Shown piece by piece: positions 9,096 through 18,295 of a stretch of 64,000 nt of DNA. Below the pieces are notes generated by a model, which worked only from the letters and a program-made list of their open reading frames with translations, was not told the origin of the DNA and searched no databases. Origin of the DNA: Actinoallomurus sp963799975 (GTDB lineage: Bacteria > Actinomycetota > Actinomycetes > Streptosporangiales > Streptosporangiaceae); the NCBI GenBank assembly GCA_963799975.1, contig CAWCZF010000002.1, positions 930,001-994,000 on the forward strand. Reading direction: 5' to 3'. Every line of letters begins with the position of its first letter. Positions within the stretch are counted from its first letter, which is position 1. Position numbers and translations under genes: made by a program.

Positions 9096-9995
9096 TCACT
9101 GATCAATTGGCTGAACGCATGCGCCATGGGGGGCCACATCCAGCGGGTGTATGTGCCACGAAGTACCCACTTCCGCGCCGATTGAATCGCCTTCGTCGTC
9201 GCGGAACGTAAGGGCCAGCACCGTCGGGCCCGCGCCGGAGACGACCGCCGCGATCCCCCGTTCGCGCAGCCGCTCGACCAGCGCCAGCGACTCGGGCATC
9301 GCCGGGGCGCGGTACGACTGGTGCAGCCGGTCCTCGGTGGCGTCCAGGAGGAGTTCGGGCGCCGCGGTCAGCGCCGCGACGAGCAGCGCCGCGCGGCCGG
9401 CGTTCGCTGCGGCGTCGGCGTGTGACACGGTCTCCGGGAGCAGCCCGCGCGCACGCTCCGTGGCGAGTCGCGTGTCCGGCACCAGCACCACGGGCCGTAC
9501 GCGAGGAGTCACGGAAAGCCTGGTCAGCCTGGGTCCGCCCGGGGTCTGCCAGGCGATCGTGAGGCCGCCGGCCAGGCAGGGCGCGACGTTGTCGGGGTGG
9601 CCCTCGGCCGCGGTGGCGAGTGCCAGTACGTCGTCGTCGGTGAGTTTCGCGCCGTCCGGATGCAGGGCGCGCGCGGCGAGGATGCCGGCGATCGTGGCCG
9701 CCGAGGACGAGCCGAGCCCGCGCGCGTGCGGGATGCGGTTGACGCACCGGATCCGCAGCCCGGGCGCGACGCCGCCGATGCGCTCGTACGCCGTGCGTAC
9801 CATCCGGGCGACCAGATGCGCCTCGCCGTGCGCGGCGGTCTCCTCGCCCTCGCCGCTGACCTCGATCGACAGGCCGGATCCGGCCACGGCGACGTCGACG
9901 TCGTCGTGCAGGCTCAGGGCGAGCCCGAGGGCGTCGAAGCCGGGACCGAGGTTCGCGCTCGTGGCCGGGACACGTACGCGTACGGCTCGGGTCAA
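9096..9995 (-). CDS. thrB: homoserine kinase
   Basis: A 299-residue GHMP-family kinase that phosphorylates L-homoserine in threonine synthesis. VRVPATSANLGPGFDALGLAL is the N-terminal GHMP signature, ARGLGSSSAATIAGILAAR is the ATP-binding glycine/serine motif, and SGAGPTVLAL is the C-terminal motif 3. The only plausible in-frame start is TTG at 9995, whose TTGA overlaps the stop of thrC, so the two are translationally coupled. The frame runs open far upstream, antisense-like inside thrC, and that extension is spurious. Confidence 0.95.
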   Translation of the reverse strand: MTRAVRVRVPATSANLGPGFDALGLALSLHDDVDVAVAGSGLSIEVSGEGEETAAHGEAHLVARMVRTAYERIGGVAPGLRIRCVNRIPHARGLGSSSAATIAGILAARALHPDGAKLTDDDVLALATAAEGHPDNVAPCLAGGLTIAWQTPGGPRLTRLSVTPRVRPVVLVPDTRLATERARGLLPETVSHADAAANAGRAALLVAALTAAPELLLDATEDRLHQSYRAPAMPESLALVERLRERGIAAVVSGAGPTVLALTFRDDEGDSIGAEVGTSWHIHPLDVAPHGACVQPIDQ

Positions 9996-11032
9996 GTGAG
10001 TTCCAGCGCTGAGGCGGCGGCGTGCGCGTCGACGGGGACGGTGAGCGGTGCGGGCGCGCCCGAGATCGCCCAGTCGGGGTCCTTCAGGCCGTTGCCGGTC
10101 ACGGTGCAGACGACGGTCTGGCCGGGCCGTACGAGGTCCTCGTCGCGTGCCTGGAGCAGGCCGGCGACGCTGGCCGCCGAGGCGGGCTCGACGAAGACGC
10201 CCTCCTCGCGCGCGAGAAGACGGTAGGAGGCGAGGATCTGCCGGTCGGTGACCGCCTCGATCGCGCCGCCGGACTCGTCGCGGGCGCGGATCGCCAGGTC
10301 CCACGAGGCCGGATGGCCGATGCGTATCGCGGTGGCGATGGTCTGCGGTTGCAGGACCGGCGCGCCGCGGACGATCGGCGCGGCGCCGGCGGCCTGGAAG
10401 CCGAGCATGCGCGGACGCGTGTCGTACTCCTGGTAGCCCATCCAGTAGGCGGAGATGTTGCCGGCGTTGCCCACGGGAAGGCAGTGCACGTCGGGTGCGA
10501 TGCCGAGCGCGTCGACGATCTCGAACGCGGCGGTCTTTTGGCCTTCGAGCCGGAAGCGGTTGACCGAGTTGACCAGCGCGACCGGATAGTCGGTGGCGAG
10601 CTTGCGCGCGAGTTCGAGGCAGTCGTCGAAGTTGCCGTCGATCTGGAGCAACCGCGCGCCGTGCACGAGCGCCTGCGCGAGCTTGCCCATCGCGATCTTC
10701 CCGGACGGCACGAGGACGGCGCAGACCATGCCGGCGCGTACGGCGTAGGCGGCGGCCGAGGCCGAGGTGTTGCCCGTCGAGGCACAGATGACGGCCTTGG
10801 CGCCCTCTTCGGCCGCCTTGGTGATCGCCATCGTCATGCCGCGGTCCTTGAAGGAGCCGGTCGGGTTGGCGCCCTCGACCTTGAGGTAGACGTCGCAGCC
10901 GGTGAGCTGGGAGAGCCGCGGGGCCGGGAGCAGCGGCGTGCCGCCTTCGAGCAGCGTGATGACCGGCGCGCCGTCCGTCACCGGAAGCCGATCGCGGTAT
11001 TCCTCGATGACCCCCCGCCATGCCTTGGTCAC
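9992..11032 (-). CDS. thrC: threonine synthase
   Basis: A 346-residue PLP enzyme converting O-phospho-homoserine to threonine. The PLP lysine lies in NPTGSFKDRGM, and the phosphate-binding loop is PVGNAGN. The GTG at 11032 is preferred because GGAGGA lies four bases upstream; the ATG at 11059 lacks a ribosome site. It overlaps thrB by four bases. In many actinomycetes hom lies directly upstream; here hom is 3.2 kb away with four unrelated genes between. Confidence 0.95.
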   Translation of the reverse strand: MTKAWRGVIEEYRDRLPVTDGAPVITLLEGGTPLLPAPRLSQLTGCDVYLKVEGANPTGSFKDRGMTMAITKAAEEGAKAVICASTGNTSASAAAYAVRAGMVCAVLVPSGKIAMGKLAQALVHGARLLQIDGNFDDCLELARKLATDYPVALVNSVNRFRLEGQKTAAFEIVDALGIAPDVHCLPVGNAGNISAYWMGYQEYDTRPRMLGFQAAGAAPIVRGAPVLQPQTIATAIRIGHPASWDLAIRARDESGGAIEAVTDRQILASYRLLAREEGVFVEPASAASVAGLLQARDEDLVRPGQTVVCTVTGNGLKDPDWAISGAPAPLTVPVDAHAAASALELT

Positions 11033-11141
11033 GTGCTCCTCCGAACCTCTGATGACCATGCGCCGAGTCTACGGCCGCCGGCCGGGCCGTCTCACCGCGT
11101 TCCACATGCTGGAACGCCCTTCGCACCTATCATTGTGCCTC

Positions 11142-11792
11142 GTGCGCCCCCGAGCACGTGTCGCCGCCGCCTCCGCCACGCTGGCCGTTCTCGCCGGCGC
11201 GTGCGGCCTCTGGCTGTCCGGCGGCCTGCGCGCGGCCGACACGCCCACGCCGGTATGGCCGGGCCGCGAGGTCGACCAGCACCTGTTCCGCACCCGGCTC
11301 GTCGGCGCGCACGTCGCCGAACTCGGCAAGACCACGTTCACGCCGGGAAAGCGGCTGCTGGTGATCAACGCCTGGGTCACGAACCCGACCGGCGAGACGC
11401 TCGGCACCTCGGGCGGCACCGCGCACGACGTGTTCTCCCACGGCCTGTTCCTGCGGTGGCGTGCCCAGGACGGCCCGCGCCCGACCCTCCTCGACGCGCA
11501 GGCCATCGCCGGGAACACCCTGTTCCGCTCGCTTCAGCCGCGGCTGCCCACGTACGTCGCCGTCCAGTACGCGCTCGCGCCGGCGACGGTCGTGCCGGAT
11601 CACGTGACGGTGGCGCTGGCGAGCTATCAGCGCACCGAGGCGGGCGTCCTCGACCCGCGCGGCTACTGGGACTGGGCTCCTCGCGGGTATGAGAAAAAGG
11701 TCGAGACCAACCCGCTGACGCACCGTACGGGCCGGGTCACCGAGATCGTCCCGGTACTGGCCGCCGACGTGACGCTGCCGGTGAAGCGGTGA
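11142..11792 (+). CDS. membrane-anchored/exported protein, first of three
   Basis: A 216-residue protein of no family I recognise. A basic N-terminus and one hydrophobic segment (about residues 7-28) suggest a signal anchor, followed by a soluble extracytoplasmic domain rich in beta-type sequence (RLLVINAWVTNPTGE). The GTG at 11142 is the best start; no Shine-Dalgarno is evident, so the mRNA may be leaderless. Its stop overlaps the next start (GTGA at 11789). The three genes 11142-12936 share the plan of one N-terminal helix plus a beta-like domain of about 150-190 residues, suggesting divergent copies or a complex. Confidence 0.75.
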   Translation: MRPRARVAAASATLAVLAGACGLWLSGGLRAADTPTPVWPGREVDQHLFRTRLVGAHVAELGKTTFTPGKRLLVINAWVTNPTGETLGTSGGTAHDVFSHGLFLRWRAQDGPRPTLLDAQAIAGNTLFRSLQPRLPTYVAVQYALAPATVVPDHVTVALASYQRTEAGVLDPRGYWDWAPRGYEKKVETNPLTHRTGRVTEIVPVLAADVTLPVKR

Positions 11793-12427
11793 GGCGCGCC
11801 CTGTCGGTCGCCCTGGCCGTCGTCCTCGCCGTCGCGGCGGTGGCGCTCGAGGGCGCGCGCTGGAGCTACGAGCGGGCGTACGGGCCGCTGGTCGAGAACG
11901 GGCGCATCGGCCACACGCTGGCCGAACCGCGGTTCACGATCCGCGTCGAGCAGGTGCAGACGGCGCGTACGATCCGGGTTCCGGAGGGCCCGTACGGCGC
12001 GAAACCGCAGGTCATCCCGGCCGGGGGTGTCTTCGTCGTGGTGCTCGCCACCGTCGCGGCGCGTCGCTCGCCGCTCTACGTGGCCTCCGCCCGGCTGCAC
12101 ACCTCGTGGGGCGACTACTACACGACGGACAAACTCGGCGGTGGCGCCCTCAGCCGGCCGGCCGTGACGACGCTCGGCTACGTCCGGTTCGAGCCGGGCA
12201 TGCCGCGGCGCGGCGCTTACCTGTTCGACGTGCCGCCGCGGGCCCTGGCCGGCGCGCGGCTCTACGTGTCCGACCGCGACACCGAGGACGCGCCGTTCGG
12301 TTTCTACCGGAACGACCCGGTCCGGTTCAGCGCCGAGGCCCACGTCGACCTGGGCATCTCCACGGCCGACGCCGCGCGCCTGGACCGTACGGCGGCGGTC
12401 GGCTACGGGCTCCCGGAGCCCTCGTGA
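11789..12427 (+). CDS. membrane-anchored/exported protein, second of three
   Basis: A 212-residue protein starting at a GTG that overlaps the previous stop. An N-terminal hydrophobic helix (ALSVALAVVLAVAAVAL) is followed by an extracytoplasmic domain with beta-like segments (FTIRVEQVQ, GVFVVVLATV). It is not recognised as a named family. It overlaps the next gene by four bases (GTGA at 12424), so all three are probably co-translated. Confidence 0.75.
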   Translation: MRRALSVALAVVLAVAAVALEGARWSYERAYGPLVENGRIGHTLAEPRFTIRVEQVQTARTIRVPEGPYGAKPQVIPAGGVFVVVLATVAARRSPLYVASARLHTSWGDYYTTDKLGGGALSRPAVTTLGYVRFEPGMPRRGAYLFDVPPRALAGARLYVSDRDTEDAPFGFYRNDPVRFSAEAHVDLGISTADAARLDRTAAVGYGLPEPS

Positions 12428-12936
12428 GGCGGGCGGCGCAGGTCCTGGCCCTGCTCGTGCTCGCGGCGGTGGCGATCGCCCTGCCGTTCCGCGCGGAGTG
12501 GACGTACTACCGCCAGGACGTGCCCGGCAGCCACACCCGTACGGTGGCGGCCGGCCGCCCGGCGGTGTTCCAGCGGATCCGCTGGACGCTCGTGGGCTAT
12601 GGCCCCGCGGTGCTGAAGCCCGGCGACCTGCCCGCCGAGGGCGTCGGCTCGCCCGTACGGCCCGGTGAGACGCTCGTGCTCGCGACGCTGCGGGCCCAGG
12701 CGCTGACACGGAAGCCGACCGACTTCGAGATCGACTACTCGCTGCGCGACCGCGCCGGGCACCGTTGGAGCGCGTTCCCGTGGCACACGACGATCTACTA
12801 CGGCAGCCGCGACCCGGCGTACGTCATGGGGCTGGTGCCGAGCTGGGCGGCGGGCTCGGTCGAACTCGTGATGCGGCATCAGCACCAGGACCTGTCCCCG
12901 GCTCTGGGCGGGCCGCAGCTGATCTTCCGCCGCTGA
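12424..12936 (+). CDS. membrane-anchored/exported protein, third of three
   Basis: A 170-residue protein: Arg-Arg N-terminus, one hydrophobic helix (VLALLVLAAVAIALPF) and an extracytoplasmic domain (TLVLATLRAQALTRKPTDFEIDYSLRD is spread over its centre). The GTG start overlaps the preceding stop. The last 113 bases overlap antisense with the C-terminus of the convergent membrane protein at 12824-14062. Function unknown. Confidence 0.75.
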   Translation: MRRAAQVLALLVLAAVAIALPFRAEWTYYRQDVPGSHTRTVAAGRPAVFQRIRWTLVGYGPAVLKPGDLPAEGVGSPVRPGETLVLATLRAQALTRKPTDFEIDYSLRDRAGHRWSAFPWHTTIYYGSRDPAYVMGLVPSWAAGSVELVMRHQHQDLSPALGGPQLIFRR

Positions 12937-14062
12937 CCCGGCGCGTCACGAGGTCGAACATCGCGGCCAGCAACGCCAGCCTCAGGATCTCGGCCAGCAG
13001 GCGGTGGCCGAACTCGATCGGCGTCAGCGCCAGGTTCCAGAACCGTACGGTGTGGTCGGCGCCGACGAGCGTGACGACCGCGCGCTGGAGCCGGTCCGTC
13101 AGCGCGCCGACCGCGACGTAGCAGAGGCAGAACCAGGCGACGGCCGGCGCGCCCGCGCGGAACACCTGCCGCACCGCGTGCACCACGGGCACGTACTTCT
13201 CGCGCATCCCGCGGCTGGTGAGCTCGGCCAGGCGGCGGCGTTGCCCGGTGAGCCGCACCCGCTCCAGCGGCGTGCCGCGTATCGCCTCGTCCTCGCGCAT
13301 CTCCAGTCCGAACACGATCGCGGCGACCGCGAACCAGACCAGCGGGAGGATGAGGGCGTCGGCGACCGGGCCGGGGCCGGGCAGGTTCAGCGCGCCGGAG
13401 ATCGCGTGCCAGAAGACGCGGTCGGCGAGCCAGTGCTGGGCCTCGCGTACGAGCCGTACGACGCTGTAGAGGCCGTACAGGGTGAAGTTGACCTCGAAGA
13501 ACGCGACGAGCAGTTCGAGCGTGCGGCTCGGCTGCGCCCCGTACCTGCGCTCGCAGGCGTACCGGAGCGTCCAGGCGACCAGGGTCGCCACCAGGCAGGT
13601 GAGGATCGGCAGGTCAAGCAGGTTCCCGGCGTTCAGGGCGTTACCGGCGTCCGCGAGCCGCTGGGCGTCGGCCCGCAGCACGTCGCGCAGGTCCGCGACG
13701 TACAGGTTCCAGCCGAGGTAGAGGAGGACGAACGGGAAGAGCGTGCGGCCGATCGCCGTGACGTACGGCTCGGCTGGGTCGTGGATCGCCGCGATCCCGC
13801 GGCCGAGCGTGAACAGCATGCCGATGGTGACGATGAGGGAGGCGAGCACGGTGACGCTGAGCGGGAGCAGGATCACGGCCTTGCCGGCGCCCGCGTGCTG
13901 GCCGAGGCGCGAGATGCCCTGGATCAGGAGGTAGCGCGCGATCGTCCCGGCGCTGAACCAGAGGGCGAGCGGGACGAAGTAGCGGCCGGCCAGCCGGAGC
14001 GCCGAGACCGGCAGCAACGCCACCGGCCACCGCCCGGTCTTCCGGGGCTCTTTGTCGCCCAT
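12824..14062 (-). CDS. polytopic membrane protein, unknown function
   Basis: A 412-residue protein with about seven hydrophobic segments (for example YFVPLALWFSAGTIARYLL, VILLPLSVTVLASLIVTIGM, LFPFVLLYLGWNLYV and AVAWFCLCYVAVGAL) and a Pro/Ala-rich C-terminal tail. The ATG at 14062 is preferred over one at 14188, since the segment between lacks membrane or domain character. The tail is encoded opposite the end of the convergent gene 12424-12936, so its length is unusual. It lies with that trio inside the normally continuous hom-thrC region, suggesting a functional link with the three exported proteins. Confidence 0.75.
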   Translation of the reverse strand: MGDKEPRKTGRWPVALLPVSALRLAGRYFVPLALWFSAGTIARYLLIQGISRLGQHAGAGKAVILLPLSVTVLASLIVTIGMLFTLGRGIAAIHDPAEPYVTAIGRTLFPFVLLYLGWNLYVADLRDVLRADAQRLADAGNALNAGNLLDLPILTCLVATLVAWTLRYACERRYGAQPSRTLELLVAFFEVNFTLYGLYSVVRLVREAQHWLADRVFWHAISGALNLPGPGPVADALILPLVWFAVAAIVFGLEMREDEAIRGTPLERVRLTGQRRRLAELTSRGMREKYVPVVHAVRQVFRAGAPAVAWFCLCYVAVGALTDRLQRAVVTLVGADHTVRFWNLALTPIEFGHRLLAEILRLALLAAMFDLVTRRVSGGRSAAARPEPGTGPGADAASRVRPSPPPSSAPAP

Positions 14063-14200
14063 CGCCGGAATCGTAGTGGCTCGCCGGTCGCGTGGACGTT
14101 CCGACCGGCGAGCCGCGTACGTGCCGTCAGGAGCCGGTGGCCGCTCACAAAGCCGCAAAAGACGCATCGGAACTGTGGCGTCCACCACCCCGCAGCGCGG

Positions 14201-15493
14201 CTACTCGTCGCCCTCGACCCGCATCACGCTCGCCACCTCGCGGACGATCTCCAGGTCGCGCAGGCCCTCGACGGTGGCGGACAGGGCACCGTCCGGGGCG
14301 CGGTGGGTGACGATGACGAGTTGCGCCTCGCGGCCGTGGCCCTCCTGGCGTACGGCCTGGATGGACACGTCGTTTTCGGCGAACGCGTCCGCGACGCGGG
14401 CCAGTACGCCGGAGCGGTCGGCCACGTCCAGGGACACGTGGTAGCGCGTGATCGTGTCGGCCATCGGGAGTACGGGCAGGTCGGCGTAGGTCGTCTCGGC
14501 CGGGCCGTGGGTGCCGTGCACGCGGTTGCGTGCCACCGCGACGATGTCGCCCAGCACCGCGCTCGCGGTCGGCGCGCCGCCCGCGCCCGCGCCATAGAAC
14601 ATCAGCGAGCCCGCCGACTCGGCCTCCACGAACACCGCGTTGTACGCCTCGCGGACGTTCGCGAGCGGGTGGGAGCGCGGGATCATCACCGGGTGGACGC
14701 GGACCGAGACGCCGCGGCCGCGCCGGCCCTCGTCCGACGGGACACGCTCGCAGATCGCCAGGAGCTTGACGACGCAGCCCATCTCCTTGGCGCTGGCGAT
14801 GTCCGCTGAGGTGACGTCGGCGATCCCCTCGCGGTGCACGCCCGCCGCGGTCACCCGCGTGTGGAACGCCAGCTGCGCCAGGATCGCCGCCTTGGCCGCC
14901 GCGTCGAAGCCCTCGACGTCGGCGGTCGGGTCCGCCTCCGCGTAGCCGAGCGCCTGCGCCTCGCTCAGAGCCTCGGCGAAGCCCGTACCGGCGGAGTCCA
15001 TCTGGTCGAGGATGTAGTTGGTCGTGCCGTTGACGATGCCCATGACCCGGTGCACGTGGTCGCCGACGAGCGACTCGCGCAGCGGGCGCAGCAGCGGGAT
15101 CGCGCCCGCGACGGACGCCTCGTAGTAGATGTCGGTGGCGTACTCCCGTGCCGCGCCGAACAGGGTCGCGCCGTCCTCGGCGAGCAGCGCCTTGTTCGCC
15201 GTCACGACGGACTTGCCGGACTTCATCGCGGCGAGCAGGAGGCCGCGCGCGGGTTCTATGCCGCCGATGACCTCCACCACGATGTCCACGTCGTCCCTGG
15301 TCACCAGGTTGAGCGCATCGGTCGTGAGGAGCTCGGGCGGTACGCCGTCGCGTCGCTTGTCGAGCCGGCGTACGGCGATGCCGGCCAGTTCCAGCGGCGC
15401 GCCGACACGCGCGGCCAGGTCCTCGGCCTGCTCGCGCAGGAGGCGTACGACCTCGGTGCCGACGACACCGCAGCCGAGCAGAGCGATCTTCAT
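14201..15493 (-). CDS. hom: homoserine dehydrogenase
   Basis: A 430-residue NAD(P)-dependent enzyme of the aspartate pathway. It has an N-terminal Rossmann motif (LLGCGVVGTEV), the catalytic-domain segments VTANKALLAEDG and GIVNGTTNYIL, and a C-terminal ACT domain (YHVSLDVADRSGVLARVAD, about residue 350 on) used in threonine feedback. The ATG at 15493 shares one base with the lysA stop (TGATG), so the two are coupled. Confidence 0.97.
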   Translation of the reverse strand: MKIALLGCGVVGTEVVRLLREQAEDLAARVGAPLELAGIAVRRLDKRRDGVPPELLTTDALNLVTRDDVDIVVEVIGGIEPARGLLLAAMKSGKSVVTANKALLAEDGATLFGAAREYATDIYYEASVAGAIPLLRPLRESLVGDHVHRVMGIVNGTTNYILDQMDSAGTGFAEALSEAQALGYAEADPTADVEGFDAAAKAAILAQLAFHTRVTAAGVHREGIADVTSADIASAKEMGCVVKLLAICERVPSDEGRRGRGVSVRVHPVMIPRSHPLANVREAYNAVFVEAESAGSLMFYGAGAGGAPTASAVLGDIVAVARNRVHGTHGPAETTYADLPVLPMADTITRYHVSLDVADRSGVLARVADAFAENDVSIQAVRQEGHGREAQLVIVTHRAPDGALSATVEGLRDLEIVREVASVMRVEGDE

Positions 15494-16872
15494 CACGACG
15501 ACACCTCCAGGAGCAGGAGATCGTCCTCCGTCTCCCGGCGGAGGATCAGCCGGGACCGCCCTCCGCGTACGGCCACGACCGCGGGTTTGGGCACGTGGTT
15601 GTAGTTGCTGGCGAGCGAGCGGCAGTACGCGCCGGTCGCGGCGACCGCGACCAGGTCGCCGGGCGCGATGTCCGCGGGCAGCCACAGGTCGCGTACGACC
15701 ATGTCGCCGCTCTCGCAGTGCTTGCCGACGAGCCGGCTCAGCATCGGCGGGGCGCTCGACTCCCGGGAGGCGACCACGCAGGTGTACTCCGCGCCGTACA
15801 GGGCGGTACGTACGTTGTCGCTCATTCCCCCGTCAACCGAGACGTACGTGCGCAGGCCGTCGAGCTGCTTGACCGTGCCGACCTCGTACAGGGTGATCCC
15901 GCCGGGCCCGGCGATCGTACGGCCGGGCTCCACGGTCAGCCGGGGGACGGCGAGGCCGCGCGCCTCGCAGGCGCGGCTGATGATGCCGCGCAGGTTGTCG
16001 GCGATGTGCTTGGGGTCGAGCGGGTCGTCGCCGTCGACGTAGGCGATGCCGTAGCCGCCGCCGAGGTCGAGCTCGGGGAGTTCGATGCCGTGTTCTTCGT
16101 GGATGGCCACCAGAAGGTCCACGACACGGCGAGCGGCGAGCTCGAAGCCGTCGGTGTCGAAGATCTGCGAGCCGATGTGGGAGTGCAGGCCGACGAAGTC
16201 CAGCTCGCTCAGCTCCCGTACGCGCCGGGCGGCCTCCAGGGCGGTGTCCCGCGCGAACCCGAACTTCTGGTCGTCGTGCGCGGTGGCGATGAACTCGTGC
16301 GTGTGCGCCTCGACGCCCGTGGTGACGCGGATCATCACCTTGGGGCGTACCTTCTTCTCCTTGGCCAGGTAGCCGAGCCGCGCGATCTCCTCGAAGGAGT
16401 CCAGGACGATGTGCCCGACGCCCACGTCGAGCGCACCGGTCAGCTCCGCGATCGACTTGTTGTTGCCGTGGAAGGTGATCCGGTCCGCCGGGAAGCCCGC
16501 CCGCAGCGCCACGGCGAGCTCGCCGCCGCTGCACACGTCGAGGCCGAGGCCCTCCTCGGCCACCCAGCGGGCGACCTCCGTGCACAGGAACGCCTTGCCG
16601 GCGTAGTAGACCTCGCCGTCGCTGAACGCGCCGACGTACTCGCGGCAGCGGGCGCGGAAGTCGTCCTCGTCGTACACGAACAGCGGCGTGCCGTACTCGC
16701 CCGCGAGGTCGCGTACGTCCACGCCCCCGATCGTCAGGGCGTGGTCGTCCCGGCGCGCACTGAGCGGCCAGACGCTCGCCGCGAGCGCGTTGAGGTCGCT
16801 CGGCGGCGGCAGCGGGTGGTCCTCGGGCAGGACGTCCGCGTGCCGCGGACCCGCCGGGTGGACTCGACTCAT
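15493..16872 (-). CDS. lysA: diaminopimelate decarboxylase
   Basis: A 459-residue fold-III PLP enzyme that makes L-lysine from meso-diaminopimelate. The PLP lysine is in YYAGKAFLC (Lys93); further signatures are HGNNKS, GGGYGIAY and the C-terminal segment ESGDMVVRD with the catalytic Cys/Glu. Length is usual for the family. It lies 15 bp after the argS-like gene and overlaps hom by one base, making one aspartate-family transcription unit. Confidence 0.97.
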   Translation of the reverse strand: MSRVHPAGPRHADVLPEDHPLPPPSDLNALAASVWPLSARRDDHALTIGGVDVRDLAGEYGTPLFVYDEDDFRARCREYVGAFSDGEVYYAGKAFLCTEVARWVAEEGLGLDVCSGGELAVALRAGFPADRITFHGNNKSIAELTGALDVGVGHIVLDSFEEIARLGYLAKEKKVRPKVMIRVTTGVEAHTHEFIATAHDDQKFGFARDTALEAARRVRELSELDFVGLHSHIGSQIFDTDGFELAARRVVDLLVAIHEEHGIELPELDLGGGYGIAYVDGDDPLDPKHIADNLRGIISRACEARGLAVPRLTVEPGRTIAGPGGITLYEVGTVKQLDGLRTYVSVDGGMSDNVRTALYGAEYTCVVASRESSAPPMLSRLVGKHCESGDMVVRDLWLPADIAPGDLVAVAATGAYCRSLASNYNHVPKPAVVAVRGGRSRLILRRETEDDLLLLEVSS

Positions 16873-16887
16873 GCTCTCTCCGTTGTA

Positions 16888-17658
16888 CTAAAGGCGGTCA
16901 TCCGGCGTCTCCCCCAGCATCCGCAGGCCGTTTCCCAGGACGATCCGCGTGGCCCGTGCCAGGCCGAGCCGCGCGGTGTGGCGTTCGCCGGCGGGCTCAT
17001 CGCCCCTCGGCAGCGCCGGACACTGTTCGTGGACGTCGTGGTAGGCGTCCGCGATCAACTCGACGTGCCGGGCGAGGGGCCGCGGATCCTGCCGCCGCGC
17101 CGCCTGCTCCGCCCGGCCGGGAAAATCCGCGAGCAACCCGACCAGCAACCGCTCGCGCGGATCCTCCAGTGCCCCCGCCAGACCCTCCGCGATCCCCAGA
17201 TCCGCCGCATGCCGCCGTACGCCGGAAGCGCGCGCGTAGGCGAATCGTACGCGGAAGCCGGGGTTGTCGAAGGTGAGGGGGCGGATGGGCCAGCTCGGGG
17301 CGCTGTGTACGCGGTCGGTGAGCCCGTAGGACTCGTCGATCCGCGCGGTGAGCGGCGTGTCCGTGGTGATCGTGAGAAAGCCGGGCCCGGTGACCCGCGC
17401 ACTACGCACACCGGGCCGCCGCGCGAGGCGTACGGCGATCATCGCCGCGACGTCGGGAGCCGGCCGACCGGCCGCCTTGGCGAGGCGCAGGGGAAGCGGT
17501 GTAGCGAAGTCACCGGCCGCGGTGGCCGCGAGCGAAGCCTGCTCGGGGATGGGTACGGAAAGATCGCCGTCTGCGACCGCATCGCGTACGGCGGCGATGA
17601 CCGCACTGCTCAACTCACCCGGGCTCACGTGCGCGAGGCTACCCGGGGTCACGTGCAC
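16888..17658 (-). CDS. ArgS-related anticodon-binding protein (NrtL-type)
   Basis: A 256-residue protein equal to the two ends of arginyl-tRNA synthetase without its middle. The N-terminal additional-domain-like part contains LRLAKAAGRPAPDVAAMIAVRL, and the C-terminal DALR domain contains PRPLARHVELIADAYHDV and ARATRIVLGNGLRMLGE. The HIGH and KMSKS catalytic motifs are absent, so it cannot charge tRNA. Such catalytic-core-less ArgS relatives upstream of lysA are widespread in actinobacteria (NrtL); their role is unclear. Alternative GTG starts lie at 17652 and a little further in. Confidence 0.8.
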   Translation of the reverse strand: MHVTPGSLAHVSPGELSSAVIAAVRDAVADGDLSVPIPEQASLAATAAGDFATPLPLRLAKAAGRPAPDVAAMIAVRLARRPGVRSARVTGPGFLTITTDTPLTARIDESYGLTDRVHSAPSWPIRPLTFDNPGFRVRFAYARASGVRRHAADLGIAEGLAGALEDPRERLLVGLLADFPGRAEQAARRQDPRPLARHVELIADAYHDVHEQCPALPRGDEPAGERHTARLGLARATRIVLGNGLRMLGETPDDRL

Positions 17659-17693
17659 GAGACTATCTGACCAGCATGTGGACTGTCCTGGGC

Positions 17694-18089
17694 CTATTCG
17701 CCAGCGACTTCGTCCGCGGCGGCCCCCGCGAGACGGCGGACCGTACGAATCAGCTCGGAGGGATCGAAGGGCTTGGTCACGTAGGCGTCCACCCCGATCT
17801 CATGCCCCCGCCTGATGTCGTGCTCCTGCGCCCGTGCCGTGATCATCACAACCCGAATCCCCCGCGTGTCGGGATCCTCACGCAGCTTCACCGCCGTCAC
17901 CCAGCCGTCGAGCCTGGGCATCATGATGTCGAGAGTGATCACATCCGGCGCCACCTCGCGTACCTTGTCCAGGCAGTCCTGCCCGTCCACCGCCGTCGCC
18001 ACCTCGAACCCCTCCAGTTGGAGGTTCACGGCGATCAGTTGCCGGATCACCTCGTCGTCATCGACGACCAGCACGCGTCCAAGGGTCAC
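17694..18089 (-). CDS. single-domain response regulator (receiver only)
   Basis: A 131-residue CheY-like receiver without an output domain. VVDDDEV forms the acidic pocket, the phospho-Asp is in ITLDIMMPRLDGW, Thr is in VVMITARA and the conserved Lys is in VTKPFDP. It probably works by protein-protein contact or as a phosphorelay intermediate. The GTG start is seven bases after a TAACTT hexamer, which would make the transcript leaderless. Confidence 0.9.
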   Translation of the reverse strand: MTLGRVLVVDDDEVIRQLIAVNLQLEGFEVATAVDGQDCLDKVREVAPDVITLDIMMPRLDGWVTAVKLREDPDTRGIRVVMITARAQEHDIRRGHEIGVDAYVTKPFDPSELIRTVRRLAGAAADEVAGE

Positions 18090-18096
18090 GGCGGCA

Positions 18097-18102
18097 AAGT
18101 TA
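18097..18102 (-). promoter_or_regulatory. -10 element of a leaderless promoter
   Basis: On the minus strand TAACTT fits the TANNNT consensus and ends seven bases before the GTG of the receiver gene. This is the usual geometry of leaderless actinobacterial genes. I see no clear -35. Confidence 0.4.
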
Positions 18103-18295
18103 GCGGTTCCAGCCCTCCTGGCACGCGGATTACCGCAACGTGCGGCATCATCGTTATCGGGCGACCAGCCGACCGAAACCGCCAGGAGCCGTCTCCGCGC
18201 CTGACGTACCGGGGTGGCCGGAGGGACGAGAGGCTCAGGCGATGCGGTGATGGAGCGATCGCCTGCGGGATACTGGTAGCCTCTACCCGTCCCGA

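Noticed and set aside
9096..11126. 676-codon minus-strand frame covering thrC and thrB
   Set aside because: Only the last 299 codons are homoserine kinase; the rest is thrC in the wrong frame.
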